DNA from: an uncultured Clostridia bacterium
GTDB taxonomy: Bacteria; Bacillota; Clostridia; Oscillospirales; Ruminococcaceae
Length of the DNA stretch: 64,000 bases
Direction of reading: 5' to 3'
Assembly: GCA_944386805.1 (NCBI GenBank)
Contig: CALXCO010000009.1
Coordinates: 1 to 64,000, forward strand
The notes below the pieces were generated by a model. That model saw only the letters and a list, made by a program, of their open reading frames with translations, ran no database searches and was not told where the DNA came from. Made by a program: the position numbers and the translations under genes. Every line of letters begins with the position of its first letter. The first letter of the stretch is position 1. This document shows positions 63,329-64,000 of this stretch, piece by piece.

Positions 63329-63712
63329 TCACGCAGTTCGGTTTACGTCCATCTCTTTTTTTGCCTCATCAACGGCATCCGGGTCTGGACTTTCGATTGC
63401 TTTTTGAAGCCAGTATTCTGCCTGTCCGCGGTTCTGCTCCACATAAATGCCCCGGTTATAAAAGCGGCCAACCAATTCCATCCCCTTGCCGTAGCCGGCC
63501 TTTGCCGATTCCAGATACAATGCAAAGGCTTTTGCCAGATCAACGGCTGTTCCAAAGCCATAGTGATAACAAATCCCCAGATTATACGTAGCTTCAACAT
63601 GGCCAAGATCATGTGCCTGTATCAGAAGCCTGGTCGCCAGGTCATTGTCTTCCGGAACACCGTCGCCATAGATATGCTTCATCGCAAGCTCATATATTTC
63701 CTGTGCATTCAT
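63329..63712 (-). CDS. Sel1-repeat (TPR-like) protein
   Basis: 127 residues with three to four helical repeats of the Sel1 type: AMKHIYGDGVPEDNDLA, ATYNLGICYHYGFGTAVDLA, AGYGKGMELVGRFYNRGIYVEQNRG (split over helices). Such repeats serve protein contacts. Start ATG 63712 with GGAG twelve bases upstream; the frame upstream overlaps sbcC in another phase and is rejected. It lies 34 bases behind sbcC, probably in the same transcript. Confidence 0.82.
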   Translation of the reverse strand: MNAQEIYELAMKHIYGDGVPEDNDLATRLLIQAHDLGHVEATYNLGICYHYGFGTAVDLAKAFALYLESAKAGYGKGMELVGRFYNRGIYVEQNRGQAEYWLQKAIESPDPDAVDEAKKEMDVNRTA

Positions 63713-63746
63713 GCTGTCTGCTCCATTTCGTTTGATGTGTTGTACA

Positions 63747-64000
63747 TTATTTAATGACGCTTCCCGACGCCGTTTTGCGAACGACGATCTTATTTTCAAT
63801 CCGGGAAGACAGTTCGCTGACATGCGAGATAATGCCGACCAGGTGGTCGCCTGCCGACACTTCCGACAGGATGCTGAGCGCCAGTTCGAGCGACTCCGAG
63901 TCCAGCGTACCAAACCCTTCGTCGATAAACATCGTATCCAGCTTGATTCCACCCGAAGAACGGGAAATCACGTCCGACATCCCAAGCGCCAACGCCAGTG
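63747..64000 (-). CDS. sbcC: Exonuclease SbcC, C-terminal end (partial)
   Basis: Only the last 84 codons lie in the window; the gene continues beyond the right edge. The end carries the ABC-ATPase signature region (LALALGMSDVISRSSGG), Walker B with D-loop LDTMFIDEGFGTLDSESL and the H-loop GIISHVSEL, as in SbcC/Rad50. With SbcD it forms a nuclease that opens DNA hairpins and blocked ends; sbcD should lie further right if the usual order holds. Confidence 0.9.
   Translation of the reverse strand, partial: LALALGMSDVISRSSGGIKLDTMFIDEGFGTLDSESLELALSILSEVSAGDHLVGIISHVSELSSRIENKIVVRKTASGSVIK

Overview
The window looks like chromosomal DNA of a strictly anaerobic, fermentative, low-to-mid GC Gram-positive bacterium, most likely a gut Clostridia member of the Oscillospiraceae/Ruminococcaceae type. 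Reasons visible in the sequence are the class III (anaerobic) ribonucleotide reductase with its activase, pyruvate formate-lyase under a ZTP riboswitch, AGGAGG-type ribosome binding sites with many TTG/GTG starts, TTGACA/TATAAT promoters, and typical Firmicutes genes (WalJ-like hydrolase, RlmH, BceRS-AB-like module, phosphopentomutase). Most genes look mid-GC, but two stretches are clearly AT-rich: an AIPR-like defence-type gene at the left edge (143-1540) and the 5' part of a secreted protein gene (about 37.7-38.2 kb). This assignment is inference; no rRNA gene is present.

Layout. 0-3.4 kb: AIPR-family gene, MATE transporter behind an attenuator-like leader, and tRNA-Arg(ACG). 3.4-9.7 kb (minus): beta-aspartyl peptidase, Nif3-like protein, GHMP kinase, nrdG and nrdD with an NrdR box. 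10-14.6 kb (plus): murA, then walJ-rlmH-typA. 14.6-24.1 kb (plus): AEC transporter and a complete arginine cluster argG-argH-argC-argJ-argB-argD-argF; ArgJ recycles the acetyl group, so glutamate can be converted to arginine given carbamoyl phosphate. Behind argF lies a multi-stem structure/41-codon ORF region. 24.4-30 kb: second MATE pump, ABC exporter preceded by an 18-codon upstream ORF, and the nucleoside salvage pair add-deoB. 30.1-30.3 kb: a repeat-like element with inverted ends.

30.4-41.3 kb (minus): GH3 glycosidase; an ECF sigma / membrane protein / zinc-ribbon operon with a likely autoregulated promoter; an ABC ATPase-secreted CARDB-like protein-FtsX/MacB-like permease operon; a Gfo/Idh/MocA oxidoreductase with a sugar isomerase/epimerase. 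41.4-47.8 kb: response regulator and intramembrane-type histidine kinase, a CmpB-like membrane protein, then a BceAB-like ABC transporter followed by two tiny membrane-protein ORFs and driven by a promoter with a BceR-type box.

47.9-57.0 kb: M20 amidohydrolase, PPOX-family protein, a large Tet(M)-like GTPase fused to a YacP/Rae1-like NYN nuclease domain, a DUF3737 gene behind a MerR-type promoter, and the pflA-pflB operon with its ZTP riboswitch. 57.2-64 kb: small membrane proteins, a TtcA-family thiolase, a nucleotidyltransferase, a BaiN/HI0933-like flavoprotein, a GT4 glycosyltransferase, a metallo-hydrolase, a Sel1-repeat protein and the 3' end of sbcC.

The most interesting items are the GTPase-RNase fusion, the Bce-like module with two overlapping micro-membrane proteins, the AT-rich AIPR gene, the region after argF, and several cis-regulatory signals that were read directly.
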